64,000 bases of DNA from Polyodon spathula (taxonomy: Eukaryota; Chordata; Actinopteri; Acipenseriformes; Polyodontidae): NCBI RefSeq assembly GCF_017654505.1, contig NC_054570.1:3986044-4050043 (forward strand). The letters run 5' to 3'. Shown here piece by piece: positions 22,539 through 34,322 of this stretch; positions within the stretch are counted from its first letter, which is position 1; every line of letters begins with the position of its first letter. A program made the position numbers and the translations under genes. The notes under the pieces were generated by a model. It was not told the DNA's origin, did no database searches, and was given only the letters and a program-made list of their open reading frames with translations.

Positions 22539-23760
22539 GATCAAATAAACTGGACCCTGTGAGATACATTGATCAAATAAACTGAACCCTGTGAGATACA
22601 TTGATCAAATAAACTGAACCCTGTGAGATACATTGATCAAATAAACTGAACCCTGTGAGATACATTGATCAAATAAACTGGACCCTGTGAGATACATTGA
22701 TCAAATAAACTGAACCCTGTGAGATACATTGATCAAATAAACTGAACCCTTTGAGATACATTGATCAAATAAACTGAACCCTTTGAGATACATTGATCAA
22801 ATAAACTGGACCCTGTGAGATACATTGATCAAATAAACTGAACCCTGTGAGATACATTGATCAAATAAACTGAACCCTTTGAGATACATTGATCAAATAA
22901 ACTGGACCCTTTGAGATACATTGATCAAATAAACTGAACCCTGTGAGATACATTGATCAAATAAACTGAACCCTGTGAGATACATTGATCAAATAAACTG
23001 AACCCTGTGAGATACATTGATCAAATAAACTGGACCCTGTGAGATACATTGATCAAATAAACTGGACCCTTTGAGATACATTGATCAAATAAACTGAACC
23101 CTGTGAGATACATTGATCAAATAAACTGAACCCTGTGAGATACATTGATCAAATAAACTGAACCCTGTGAGATACATTGATCAAATAAACTGAACCCTGT
23201 GAGATACATTGATCAAATAAACTGGACCCTGTGAGATACATTGATCAAATAAACTGAACCCTGTGAGATACATTGATCAAATAAACTGAACCCTGTGAGA
23301 TACATTGATCAAATAAACTGAACCCTTTGAGATACATTGATCAAATAAACTGAACCCTGTGAGATACATTGATCAAATAAACTGAACCCTGTGAGATACA
23401 TTGATCAAATAAACTGAACCCTGTGAGATACATTGATCAAATAAACTGAACCCTTTGAGATACATTGATCAAATAAACTGGACCCTGTGAGATACATTGA
23501 TCAAATAAACTGAACCCTGTGAGATACATTGATCAAATAAACTGAACCCTGTGAGATACATTGATCAAATAAACTGAACCCTGTGAGATACATTGATCAA
23601 ATAAACTGAACCCTGTGAGATACATTGATCAAATAAACTGGACCCTGTGAGATACATTGATCAAATAAATTGAACCTTGTGAGATACATTGATCAAATAA
23701 ACTGAGCCCTGTGAGATACATTGATCAAATAAACTGAGCCCTGTGAGATACATTGATAAT
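22539..23760. repeat. 32-bp minisatellite A, left copy
   Basis: About 38 copies of a 32-bp unit containing TTGATCAAATAAACTGAACC and CTGTGAGATACA, with single-base variants (GGACCC, CTTTGAG). Each unit contains a TGATCA site. The right arm carries the inverse array at 31,026-32,510 with about 46 copies. Confidence 0.97.
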
Positions 23761-24202
23761 ATAAACTGCTTTACACGATCAGTCACTTATTTGATTCACA
23801 TTAAAACGTACAAGTGCTATCGCATGAAGCAAACAATAATATATGGAATACACGCCATCAATTAGAATGATTTCATTTCACTGTGTTTGCCTAAAGACCC
23901 AATATTGAACTTTTAAGTATTGAAAACATCTGATTTGAATGTTTTCTTAGCAGGTGTGAGCAGAGCTAAGCAAGGCTATGCAAAGCACACCCAGGTCAAC
24001 TCCACAGACTAAATGTCCTTTTATGCTGCCCTACATATTAATGGAATATAATTCTACAGTTTATCTATTTAGAGAATTCCTGCTCTAATGACCCTCGCAT
24101 TTAATCAACCAACACAGACTTAAACACAATAGAAAATATATGAATACGATAATCTGCAGTAAAACAACAATAAAAAATGAACATATCAGAAAGCAATACA
24201 TC

Positions 24203-24240
<38 letters not shown>

Positions 24241-24246
24241 TAATAA

Positions 24247-24314
<68 letters not shown>

Positions 24315-25029
24315 TTGGTCACATTTTGACATTTGAAACCTAAATCACAGAGTTGTAATGAATATATATTTTTTTTTTATATAGGCCTATATTTCATAGC
24401 AGTGTATAAATATACACTGGAATTTAATCAGAATTTAAATTAATTTAGTGTGTTGAGTTTATTTCCCATAGACAGCAAACTGTAGAAGCAACTATAAAGC
24501 TAATATGTTCATTGTGGGCTATTGAGGACAGGGAGTCCTTATATATACTGGGCTTGCAAATCTATACATGCTGATGTTTTAATGGATACTTAGTAATCTA
24601 CATACAGACACATACACCTAGATAATGTTTTATAGGAAAGTCTTACCTTACACTCAAAACAGTGCCAAAGTGATCTCCTCCCCGGCTGGAAGCGCGCTGA
24701 CAATATCCCAGCTCAGTTTAGACATGATATGATATACTGAGTATGATGGGTGGAGACCAAGAGCACTGCCAATGACTTCATTCAGTAAGCAAACAACGTG
24801 TTTTAATATCCGTGCTTGAATACATTACAAAATGGTACACAACATGCAGACAAAAATGTAGATATTACATGGAATCTTCAAACTATCTAAGGAACAAACG
24901 ACATGATCATCTGCTAAAAATAAATACATAAAACGAGGAAAAGAAATCGTAACGATTCCCTGTAGCGGTAAGAAGCCTGCAAGTTTATAGCTTCATCAGG
25001 TTTACTGAACTCCAACAGACAGCTAAAGA
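23761..25029. other. Palindrome core block between arrays A and B (left)
   Basis: Non-coding sequence matching 29,809-31,025 in inverse orientation with small indels. It contains (TAA)n at 24,204-24,313; the right arm has (TTA)n at 30,530-30,590, about half as long. Confidence 0.65.
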
Positions 25030-26636
25030 GGCTCCCTGCAGTGCACTTGTGTGAGGCTCCCTGTAGTGTGCTTGTGTGGGGCTCCCTGCAGTGTGCTTGT
25101 GTGAGGCTCCCTGCAGCGTGCTTGTGTGAGGCTCCCTGCAGCGTGCTTGTGTGAGGCTCGCTGCAGTGTGCTTGTGTGAGGCTCCCTGCAGTGTGCTTGT
25201 GTGGGGCTCCCTGCAGTGTGCTTGTGTGGGGCTCCCTGCAGTGCGCTTGTGTGAGGCTCGCTGCAATGTGCTTGTGTGGGGCTCCCTGCAGCGTGCTTGT
25301 GTGGGGCTCCCTGCAGTGTGCTTGTGTGAGGCTCCCTGCAGTGTGCTTGTGTGAGGCTCCCTGCAGCTTGTGTGAGGCTGCTTGTGTGAGGCTCGCTGCA
25401 GTGTGCTTGTGTGGGGCTCCCTGCAGCGTGCTTGTGTGAGGCTCGCTGCAGTGTGCTTGTGTGGGGCTCCCTGCAGTGTGCTTGTGTGGGGCTCCCTGCA
25501 GCGTGCTTGTGTGAGGCTCCCTGCAGCGTGCTTGTGTGAGGCTCGCTGCAGTGTGCTTGTGTGAGGCTCGCTGCAGTGTGCTTGTGTGAGGCTCCCTGCA
25601 ATGTGCTTGTGTGAGGCTCTTGTGTGGGGCCTGCAGCGTGCTTGTGTGGGGCTCCCTGCAGTGTGCTTGTGTGAGGCTCGCTGCAGTGTGCTTGTGTGAG
25701 GCTCCCTGCAGTGTGCTTGTGTGGGGCTCCCTGCAGCGTGCTTGTGTGAGGCTCGCTGCAGTGTGCTTGTGTGGGGCTCCCTGCAGTGTGCTTGTGTGGG
25801 GCTCCCTGCAGTGCGCTTGTGTGGGGCTCCCTGCAGCATGCTTGTGTGAGGCTCGCTGCAGTGTGCTTGTGTGGGGCTCCCTGCAGCGTGCTTGTGTGAG
25901 GCTCGCTGCAGTGTGCTTGTGTGGGGCTCCCTGCAGCGTGCTTGTGTGGGGCTCCCTGCAGCGCGCTTGTGTGAGGCTCCCTGCAGCGTGCTTGTGTGAG
26001 GCTCCCTGCAGTGCACTTGTGTGAGGCTCCCTGCAGCGTGCTTGTGTGAGGCTCCCTGCAGCGTGCTTGTGTGGGGCTCCCTGCAGCGTGCTTGTGTGAG
26101 GCTCCCTGCAGCGCGCTTGTGTGAGGCTCCCTGCAGCGTGCTTGTGTGAGGCTCCCTGCAGTGTGCTTGTGTGGGGCTCCCTGCAGCGTGCTTGTGTGGG
26201 GCTCCCTGCAGCGTGCTTGTGTGGGGCTCCCTGCAGTGCGCTTGTGTGAGGCTCCCTGCAGCGTGCTTGTGTGAGGCTCGCTGCAGTGCACTTGTGTGGG
26301 GTTCCCTGCAGTGCACTTGTGTGAGGCTCCCTGCAGCGTGCTTGTGTGAGGCTCCCTGCAGCGTGCTTGTGTGGGGCTCCCTGCAGCGTGCTTGTGTGGG
26401 GCTCCCTGCAGCGTGCTTGTGTGAGGCTCGCTGCAGTGTGCTTGTGTGGGGCTCGCTGCAGAATGCTTGTGTGAGGCTCGCTGCAGTGTGCTTGTGTGAG
26501 GCTCCCTGCAATGTGCTTGTGTGAGGCTCGCTGCAGTGTGCTTGTGTGGGGCTCGCTGCAATGTGCTTGGGTGGGGCTCGCTGCAGTGCGCTTGTGTGAG
26601 GCTCTCTGCAGTGCACTCGTGTGTGGCTCGCTGCAA
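25030..26636. repeat. 25-bp minisatellite B, left copy
   Basis: About 64 copies of the 25-bp unit GCTCCCTGCAGTGTGCTTGT plus GTGAG, with variants GCTCG/GCTCC, GCGTG/GTGTG and GTGGG/GTGAG, and two copies shortened by deletions near 25,365 and 25,615. Every unit holds a CTGCA(G) PstI-like core. The right arm has only about 21 units at 29,287-29,808. Very long frames (up to 543 codons) on the minus strand are repeat artefacts. Confidence 0.97.
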
Positions 26637-26639
26637 TTG

Positions 26640-27808
26640 TACTGAGGGCGCTATGTGTGTAGTGTAGGGTTATTTAATTCTAGCAGGCGATGTGACGGTG
26701 CAGCCTATCAGAGTGGCTGTCTGTTCTGTTGCTAGGTAAAAGTGAAACTTGGGGTTTAATGAACGAGAGGGGCGGAGCTGAGACAAGCAGGTTTTAGCTG
26801 CTGAATTTGTCGAGTTAAGTCGTTGAGTCTCATATTTTAAAATGTTAGAGAACACGGATTCGTGTGAAGGAACATGTTTTTACAATTCTTACTATTACAG
26901 TTTCGCTGGACCAGAACATTGTTAAAATGAATTGCTTTACACGATCAAAGGACCAAAGAAATCCAAAAACATACCAGACTCAAACAGCTGCTGCTATAAT
27001 ACAGTGGCACCCAACATTGCTCACACAGCGCCTTTAAATTTCAGTATCCATGTTTTTATATACAGGCACTCTTGTATCTGACCACCCCTGCTGGTCTGTG
27101 GTTCTTGGGGTGGGATATTTGTGTCTCATGTTACCCGACTCGGCCTGCTGCTTCCTTACAGGAATCGCTCAGTGGATAAACATCCCCTCTTCAACACAGT
27201 CTGTAGATTTTAATAAGGAAGGCGCCCCACAGGTGCCATGGCACTCCAATCCCTATCCATGTATAATGCACAGTGACTGGGTGGGATATCTGCTCTTCAC
27301 TGCACTCCTTCAGTGGGTTTCTGTATTGGTTACTGTCAGACAGGGATCACACTGAATGTTGTGCCAGTCTTGCCAGTCCTGATTATCTGTTCAGGTTAAG
27401 AACATGGTATAAAATCCCCCTGCCCTCATTGTAAAGCCTGTGTAGTTCCACCCCGGGCTCTGTTTGGACCTATTTGGATCCAGCTTGCTCAACACATGAC
27501 CTGTACTGGAAACCTGTTGCCATGGAGACATTCAAATCGCTCTGCTTTTTATCTGCAGTAACAGCAGGTGTGCGCTGCAGCCCTGGCAAACAAAGCAGAT
27601 GCTTTAACTATTGCAATATGAGCAGCTCAGTTAAAGAAACAAAAATAAACCAAACCAGAGCAAAGTATATTTCAGGCTTCCTTATACAAACACAGCACGA
27701 TTGGTGCAGTTCATATATATACTTTACTTTGAATCCTCTCTGAAGGTACAACTCCATCCAGCACCCCTCTCCCCCATGCTGGTCTGCAGGTATGAGAATT
27801 ACTCAGTG
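26640..27808. repeat. Innermost palindrome block, left
   Basis: Pairs with 28,114-29,282 at a constant coordinate sum of 55,922, so there are no indels across 1.17 kb. The translated frames at 26,670-26,855, 27,050-27,355 and 27,474-27,743 are identical in all 251 residues to their mirror images, which indicates near-perfect DNA identity. No known domain occurs in them. The block contains a GC box (GGGGCGGAGC, about 26,769) and an RFX-type X-box, so it may hold regulatory DNA for the divergent gene pair. Confidence 0.93.
27516..27529. promoter_or_regulatory. RFX X-box-like motif (left)
   Basis: GTTGCCATGGAGAC is one base from the X-box consensus GTTGCCATGGAAAC. Function here is inferred from the motif only. 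Confidence 0.4.
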
Positions 27809-28113
27809 TTCTCTGTGCCTCTCCGCCATGACGGTCTGCAGGTATGAGAGTCACTCAGTGCTCTCTCTGTGCCTCTCCGCCATGCGGTACTGCAGGTATG
27901 AGAGTCACTCAGTGCTTGTGCTGTGCTCTACCGCCATGCTGGTCTGCAGGTATGAGAGTCACTCAGTGCTTCACGAGAGTGCCTCTCCGCGACCAGTGCT
28001 GGTCATGCAGGTATGAGAGTGCACTCAGTGCTCTCTGTGCCTCTCCGCCATGCTGGTCTGCAGGTATGAGAGTCCACGGAGAGTGGCTCTCTGTGCCTCT
28101 CCCCCCATGCTGG
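27809..28113. repeat. Palindrome spacer with 55-60 bp tandem repeat
   Basis: About five imperfect units of CTGCAGGTATGAGAGTCACT followed by CAGTGCT, CTCTGTGCCTCTCCGCCATG and a variable link. The two arms begin with the same motif (CTGCAGGTATGAGAAT), so the palindrome symmetry axis lies inside this short tandem array. Confidence 0.88.
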
Positions 28114-28392
28114 CACTGAGTGATTCTCATACCTGCAGACCAGCATGGCGGAGAGGGGTGCTGGATGGAGTTGTACCTTCAGAGAGGATTCAAAGTAAAG
28201 TATATATATGAACTGCACCAATCGTGCTGTGTTTGTATAAGGAAGCCTGAAATATACTTTGCTCTGGTTTGGTTTATTTTTGTTTCTTTAACTGAGCTGC
28301 TCATATTGCAATAGTTAAAGCATCTGCTTTGTTTGCCAGGGCTGCAGCGCACACCTGCTGTTACTGCAGATAAAAAGCAGAGCGATTTGAAT

Positions 28393-28406
28393 GTCTCCAT
28401 GGCAAC
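28393..28406. promoter_or_regulatory. RFX X-box-like motif (right)
   Basis: Exact mirror of the motif at 27,516-27,529. Confidence 0.4.
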
Positions 28407-29286
28407 AGGTTTCCAGTACAGGTCATGTGTTGAGCAAGCTGGATCCAAATAGGTCCAAACAGAGCCCGGGGTGGAACTACACAGGCTTTACAATGAGGGC
28501 AGGGGGATTTTATACCATGTTCTTAACCTGAACAGATAATCAGGACTGGCAAGACTGGCACAACATTCAGTGTGATCCCTGTCTGACAGTAACCAATACA
28601 GAAACCCACTGAAGGAGTGCAGTGAAGAGCAGATATCCCACCCAGTCACTGTGCATTATACATGGATAGGGATTGGAGTGCCATGGCACCTGTGGGGCGC
28701 CTTCCTTATTAAAATCTACAGACTGTGTTGAAGAGGGGATGTTTATCCACTGAGCGATTCCTGTAAGGAAGCAGCAGGCCGAGTCGGGTAACATGAGACA
28801 CAAATATCCCACCCCAAGAACCACAGACCAGCAGGGGTGGTCAGATACAAGAGTGCCTGTATATAAAAACATGGATACTGAAATTTAAAGGCGCTGTGTG
28901 AGCAATGTTGGGTGCCACTGTATTATAGCAGCAGCTGTTTGAGTCTGGTATGTTTTTGGATTTCTTTGGTCCTTTGATCGTGTAAAGCAATTCATTTTAA
29001 CAATGTTCTGGTCCAGCGAAACTGTAATAGTAAGAATTGTAAAAACATGTTCCTTCACACGAATCCGTGTTCTCTAACATTTTAAAATATGAGACTCAAC
29101 GACTTAACTCGACAAATTCAGCAGCTAAAACCTGCTTGTCTCAGCTCCGCCCCTCTCGTTCATTAAACCCCAAGTTTCACTTTTACCTAGCAACAGAACA
29201 GACAGCCACTCTGATAGGCTGCACCGTCACATCGCCTGCTAGAATTAAATAACCCTACACTACACACATAGCGCCCTCAGTACAAT

Positions 29287-29808
29287 TGCAGCGAGCCACA
29301 CACGAGTGCACTGCAGAGAGCCTCACACAAGCGCACTGCAGGGAGCCCCACACAAGCACACTGCAGCGAGCCCCACACAAGCACGCTGCAGGGAGCCTCA
29401 CACAAGCACACTGCAGCGAGCCTCACACAAGCACACTGCAGCGAGCCCCACACAAGCACACTGCAGCGAGCCCCACACAAGCACACTGCAGCGAGCCTCA
29501 CACAAGCACACTGCAGCGAGCCCCACACAAGCACACTGCAGCGAGCCCCACACAAGCACACTGCAGCGAGCCCCACACAAGCACACTGCAGCGAGCCTCA
29601 CACAAGCACACTGCAGCGAGCCCCACACAAGCACACTGCAGCGAGCCTCACACAAGCACACTGCAGGGAGCCCCACACAAGCACACTGCAGGGAGCCCCA
29701 CACAAGCACACTGCAGCGAGCCTCACACAAGCACACTGCAGCGAGCCTCACACAAGCACGCTGCAAGGAGCCCCACACAAGTGCACTGCAGGGAGCCTCT
29801 TTAGCTGT
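29287..29808. repeat. 25-bp minisatellite B, right copy
   Basis: About 21 inverse units (CACACAAGCACACTGCAGCG plus AGCCC). Most units here carry the GCGAGCC variant, whereas most left-arm units carry the GGGAGCC equivalent. Confidence 0.97.
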
Positions 29809-30530
29809 CTGTTGGAGTTCAGTAAACCTGATGAAGCTATAAACTCGCAGGCTTCTTACCGCTACAGGGAATCGTTACGATTTCTTTTCCTCGTTTTATG
29901 TATTTATTTTTAGCAGATGATCATGTCGTTTGTTCCTTTGATAGTTTGAAGAGTCCATGTAATATCTACATTTTTGTCTGCATGTTGTGTACCATTTTGT
30001 AATGTATTCAAGCACGGATATTAAAACACGTTGTTTGCTTACTGAATGAAGTCATTGGCAGTGCTCTTGGTCTCCACCCATCATACTCAGTATATCATAT
30101 CATGTCTAAACTGAGCTGGGATATTGTCAGCGCGCTTCCAGCCGGGGAGGAGATCACTTTGGCACTGCTTTGAGTGTAAGGTAAGACTTTCCTATAAAAC
30201 ATTATCTAGGTGTATGTGTCTGTATGTAGATTACTAAGTATCCATTAAAACATCAGCATGTATAGATTTGCAAGTCCGGTGTCCTAATTGGTTTAAATAT
30301 AGATTAAGGACTCAGTTAACAGTCAACATAGTAGTTAACAGTCAACATAGTCAACATATCAGCTTCATAGTTGCTTCTTGTAGTTTACTGTCTATAGGAA
30401 ATCAACTCAACACATCTGCATGATTACTGTATTGTTATACACTGCTATGAAATATATATATATATAACACTGTGATTATATTCATTAAAAATATCCGTGA
30501 TTTAGGTTTCAAATGTCAAAATGTGACCAA

Positions 30531-30590
<60 letters not shown>

Positions 30591-31025
30591 GATGTATTGC
30601 TTTCTGATATGTTCATTTTTTATTGTTGTTTTACTGCAGATTATCGTATTCATATATTTTCTATTGTGTTTAAGTCTGTGTTGGTTGATTAAATGCGAGG
30701 GTCATTAGAGCAGGAATTCTCTAAATAGATAAACTGTAGAATTATATTCCATTAATATGTGGGGCAGCATAAAAGGACATTTAGTCTGTGGAGTTGACCT
30801 GGGTGTGCTTTGCATAGCCTTGCTTAGCTCTGCTCACACCTGCTAAGAAAACATTCAAATCAGATGTTTTCAATACTTAAAAGTTCAATATTGGGTCTTT
30901 AGGCAAACACAGTGAAATGAAATCATTCTAATTGATGGCGTGTATTCCATATATTATTGTTTGCTTCATGCGATAGCACTTGTACGTTTTAATGTGAATC
31001 AAATAAGTGACTGATCGTGTAAAGC
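29809..31025. other. Palindrome core block between arrays B and A (right)
   Basis: Mirror of 23,761-25,029, with a right-specific tandem duplication of GTTAACAGTCAACATA near 30,317-30,355 and (TTA)n at 30,530-30,590. No gene is recognised. Confidence 0.6.
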
Positions 31026-32510
31026 AGTTTATATTATCAATGTATCTCACAGGGCTCAGTTTATTTGATCAATGTATCTCAAAGGGTCCAGTTTATTTGA
31101 TCAATGTATCTCACAGGGTTCAGTTTATTTGATCAATGTATCTCACAGGGTTCAGTTTATTTGATCAATGTATCTCACAGGGTTCAGTTTATTTGATCAA
31201 TGTATCTCACAGGGTTCAGTTTATTTGATCAATGTATCTCACAGGGTTCAGTTTATTTGATCAATGTATCTCACAGGGTTCAGTTTATTTGATCAATGTA
31301 TCTCAAAGGGTCCAGTTTATTTGATCAATGTATCTCACAGGGTTCAGTTTATTTGATCAATGTATCTCACAGGGTCCAGTTTATTTGATCAATGTATCTC
31401 AAAGGGTTCAGTTTATTTGATCAATGTATCTCAAAGGGTTCAGTTTATTTGATCAATGTATCTCATAGGGTTCAGTTTATTTGATCAATGTATCTCATAG
31501 GGTTCAGTTTATTTGATCAATGTATCTCATAGGGTTCAGTTTATTTGATCAATGTATCTCATAGGGTTCAGTTTATTTGATCAATGTATCTCACAGGGTT
31601 CAGTTTATTTGATCAATGTATCTCACAGGGTTCAGTTTATTTGATCAATGTATCTCACAGGGTTCAGTTTATTTGATCAATGTATCTCACAGGGTTCAGT
31701 TTATTTGATCAATGTATCTCAAAGGGTCCAGTTTATTTGATCAATGTATCTCACAGGGTTCAGTTTATTTGATCAATGTATCTCAAAGGGTCCAGTTTAT
31801 TTGATCAATGTATCTCACAGGGTTCAGTTTATTTGATCAATGTATCTCAAAGGGTTCAGTTTATTTGATCAATGTATCTCACAGGGTTCAGTTTATTTGA
31901 TCAATGTATCTCACAGGGTCCAGTTTATTTGATCAATGTATCTCACAGGGTCCAGTTTATTTGATCAATGTATCTCACAGGGTTCAGTTTATTTGATCAA
32001 TGTATCTCACAGGGTTCAGTTTATTTGATCAATGTATCTCACAGGGTCCAGTTTATATTATCAATGTATCTCACAGGGCTCAGTTTATTTGATCAATGTA
32101 TCTCACAGGGTCCAGTTTATTTGATCAATGTATCTCACAGGGTTCAGTTTATATGATCAATGTATCTCACAGGGTCCAGTTTATTTGATCAATGTATCTC
32201 AAAGGGTTCAGTTTATTTGATCAATGTATCTCACAGGGTCCAGTTTATTTGATCAATGTATCTCAAAGGGTCCAGTTTATTTGATCAATGTATCTCACAG
32301 GGTCCAGTTTATATTATCAATGTATCTCACAGGGCTCAGTTTATTTGATCAATGTATCTCACAGGGTTCAGTTTATTTGATCAATGTATCTCACAGGGTT
32401 CAGTTTATTTGATCAATGTATCTCACAGGGCTCAGTTTATTTGATCAATGTATCTCACAGGGTCCAGTTTATTTGATCAATGTATCTCACAGGGTCCAGT
32501 TTATTTTATC
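31026..32510. repeat. 32-bp minisatellite A, right copy
   Basis: About 46 inverse units (CAGTTTATTTGATCAATGTA plus TCTCACAGGGTT). It includes several right-specific variants such as CATAGGG and TATATTATCAAT that are not seen in the left array. Confidence 0.97.
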
Positions 32511-34272
32511 GTTATTCTTTTTCACTGCTTTTGACCTCCAGTCGGTTTTTGGTACTGAATGCATCAGAGAAATATAAAAGGGATTGTAAAATAAATAAAT
32601 AAATAAATAAAATGCTAGAAACGCTGTTTTTTTTGTTTTTTACAGATGGCACCCATATGTATTTTCTTTTAGTTTATATTGTATTGAGAATACATTGTAA
32701 CATTCTATAATATCCCTGCCTTGTTTCTGAAATAACGGAACCCCATAACTTCAGGCTCGTCCAGAGACGCGGGAACGAATTTCAACCAGGGGGTGCTGAA
32801 AATTAAAGGGAGACAATATTTAAATATATAGAAAACCGTCATTTTGTGTGCATTTCACCATCACAATATGCGCAGCTCAGGTGCGTTTCATAAAGGAATA
32901 AGACACAGCTGCACAAAATCTAAAAATATTTAAGATTCAAAGCAACAAGACAACGTATTAACTAGGGCTACGTTGCAAATCCGATGTACTATTCACGCGT
33001 AAACAGTGCTGGCCTCTAACGGGACACAGATCAGATTGAAAACGTGTTCCACACACCCATGCGAATCGGACAGGCGCTGTGTAGACGCACTGGGAAACAA
33101 AGCTACAGTTTTGAAGGCAGCGCACTACTGCTCGTCATTTGGCAGCAGCTGTCACTTATTAAGATAGGGTTGGTAGATGTTTACATTGATTTACGTTCCC
33201 TCTACATGTCTTTAAAGCTGTAGTTAGCATCGTTTAACCATGGGCTGGATTAAATCGAGCTCAAATATTTTGTAGCTCTACATAATGAAAACTGGTGGCT
33301 TTCCTCTCAGTGTGAGGATGATGTCGTGACTACAAGACACACTGCTGACTTCATAAAATACGGAGACTCTCCTGTCTGGATACACACGGCTCGTTCATCT
33401 TAACAAACCGCAAAATGTAGAATTAACAAAGAACCGACTTGCAGTATTACTTATCTTATGTGTTTGCATTAAAAGGGGCGCTATTTAAATTGCAATCCGG
33501 CATCCGGCGATTTCATACAAGTACGCTCTCAAGTACTGGGAGATTGCTACCTGATTATGAGGCCCCTCTGTTTGTGCGTGCACGTCTTTAAAGCATTTGT
33601 AATATTTTCAGTTGAAATGTGTGTTTTATCAGCTACACATATTGGTAATGTATTTGTGTTCTGGGCTCTTATTCTACTGTTACAGTGTAATAGTTTGCTA
33701 TTCTAGATATATGTATTTGTGTTTAATGAAAACTGGGGATAATGAGTTTTCTTTTCTGTATATTATTGGGGGATGGATGGAAATACATGTGATAATAAGC
33801 GAGTTTCTGTGCAAAGCTGGTGAAGGTAATGTGTACAGCACTGCAGTACATTAAACACACAGCCTCTCTCTGTACTGCACACAGTGAACTCAATCATTAC
33901 TGAACTATGTAAAGAATGGAAACACAACGACTTCTTGTTTTAAATCAATGTTTCTGATATATATTAAAAAAAAGAAATTCTGTTCAAACAGAAAATAAAG
34001 GTTCTTGAGTAAAATACAAACAGATTAGCAGGTTCAAGATTTGTGAAATCTGTTAGAAAAAAATAGGTCTTACTGATGTTTTAAAAAAAAAATCTGTCTT
34101 AGAACAAGGGCTTCATCTTTAAAACACGTTGGTTTTATTTCTGCATCTCTGAATGAACACCAGCTCCCGCACAAAATGCAGTTATTGTAATCTAAGAGAA
34201 AAGCCAGTCTGGAGCCACTCAAAGCTTAACTTGCATTGAGGTGATTAATAGAAAGTCTTCTCTTTCTAACAC
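32511..34272. other. Upstream region of the right lectin gene
   Basis: 32,630-33,600 is arm-specific DNA with no recognisable coding content. 33,770-34,010 mirrors the left arm. 34,130-34,272 mirrors the sequence just upstream of the left signal-peptide exon. The promoter and any 5' UTR exon should lie here, but I cannot place a TATA box. Confidence 0.45.
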
Positions 34273-34285
34273 AGAGTCTGCTGTG

Positions 34286-34322
34286 ATGGGGGAGAGAGGG
34301 CTGCTCATCCTTCTGCTTGCAG
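34286..34322 (+). CDS. Right lectin gene: signal-peptide exon
   Basis: ATG followed by 12 codons plus one base, MGERGLLILLLA|G, ending at GCAG|GTGAGT. An acceptor-like TTTCTAACACAG stands 11 bp upstream, suggesting a 5' UTR intron. Joined in phase 1 to the exon at 39,723 it gives a signal peptide LLILLLAGFCV leading into CTLD1. The product is expected to enter the secretory pathway. Confidence 0.86.

Larger units (their letters stand above)
8800..27808. repeat. Left arm of large imperfect palindrome
   Basis: Inverted blocks shared with the right arm, read by eye, are: 8,800-10,100 with 52,250-53,480; 12,360-13,295 with 39,180-40,230; 16,740-18,235 with 34,130-35,610; 21,060-21,410 with 33,770-34,010; 23,760-25,020 with 29,816-31,025; and 26,640-27,808 with 28,114-29,282. 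Blocks are separated by arm-specific insertions and by tandem arrays of different length. The arm contains the minus-strand lectin gene up to its stalk exons. Confidence 0.93.

Noticed and set aside
22539..23760. Regularly spaced 32-bp repeats resembling a CRISPR array
   Set aside because: The units are directly contiguous with no unique spacers, and the genome is clearly eukaryotic.
24985..26636. Open frames of 537-543 codons on the minus strand (and a shorter mirror at 29,286-29,842)
   Set aside because: They are products of the 25-bp minisatellite: three units make 75 bp, so several frames stay open with a 25-residue periodic peptide. More than one frame is open at once and there is no domain.
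27050..27743. Frames of 101 and 89 codons conserved perfectly at 28,179-28,872
   Set aside because: Conservation is explained by the palindrome itself, since non-coding DNA around them is equally identical. No domain, splice context or codon signal supports them.
30472..30708. A 78-codon frame with a poly-Ile run
   Set aside because: It is the translation of the (TTA)n microsatellite.
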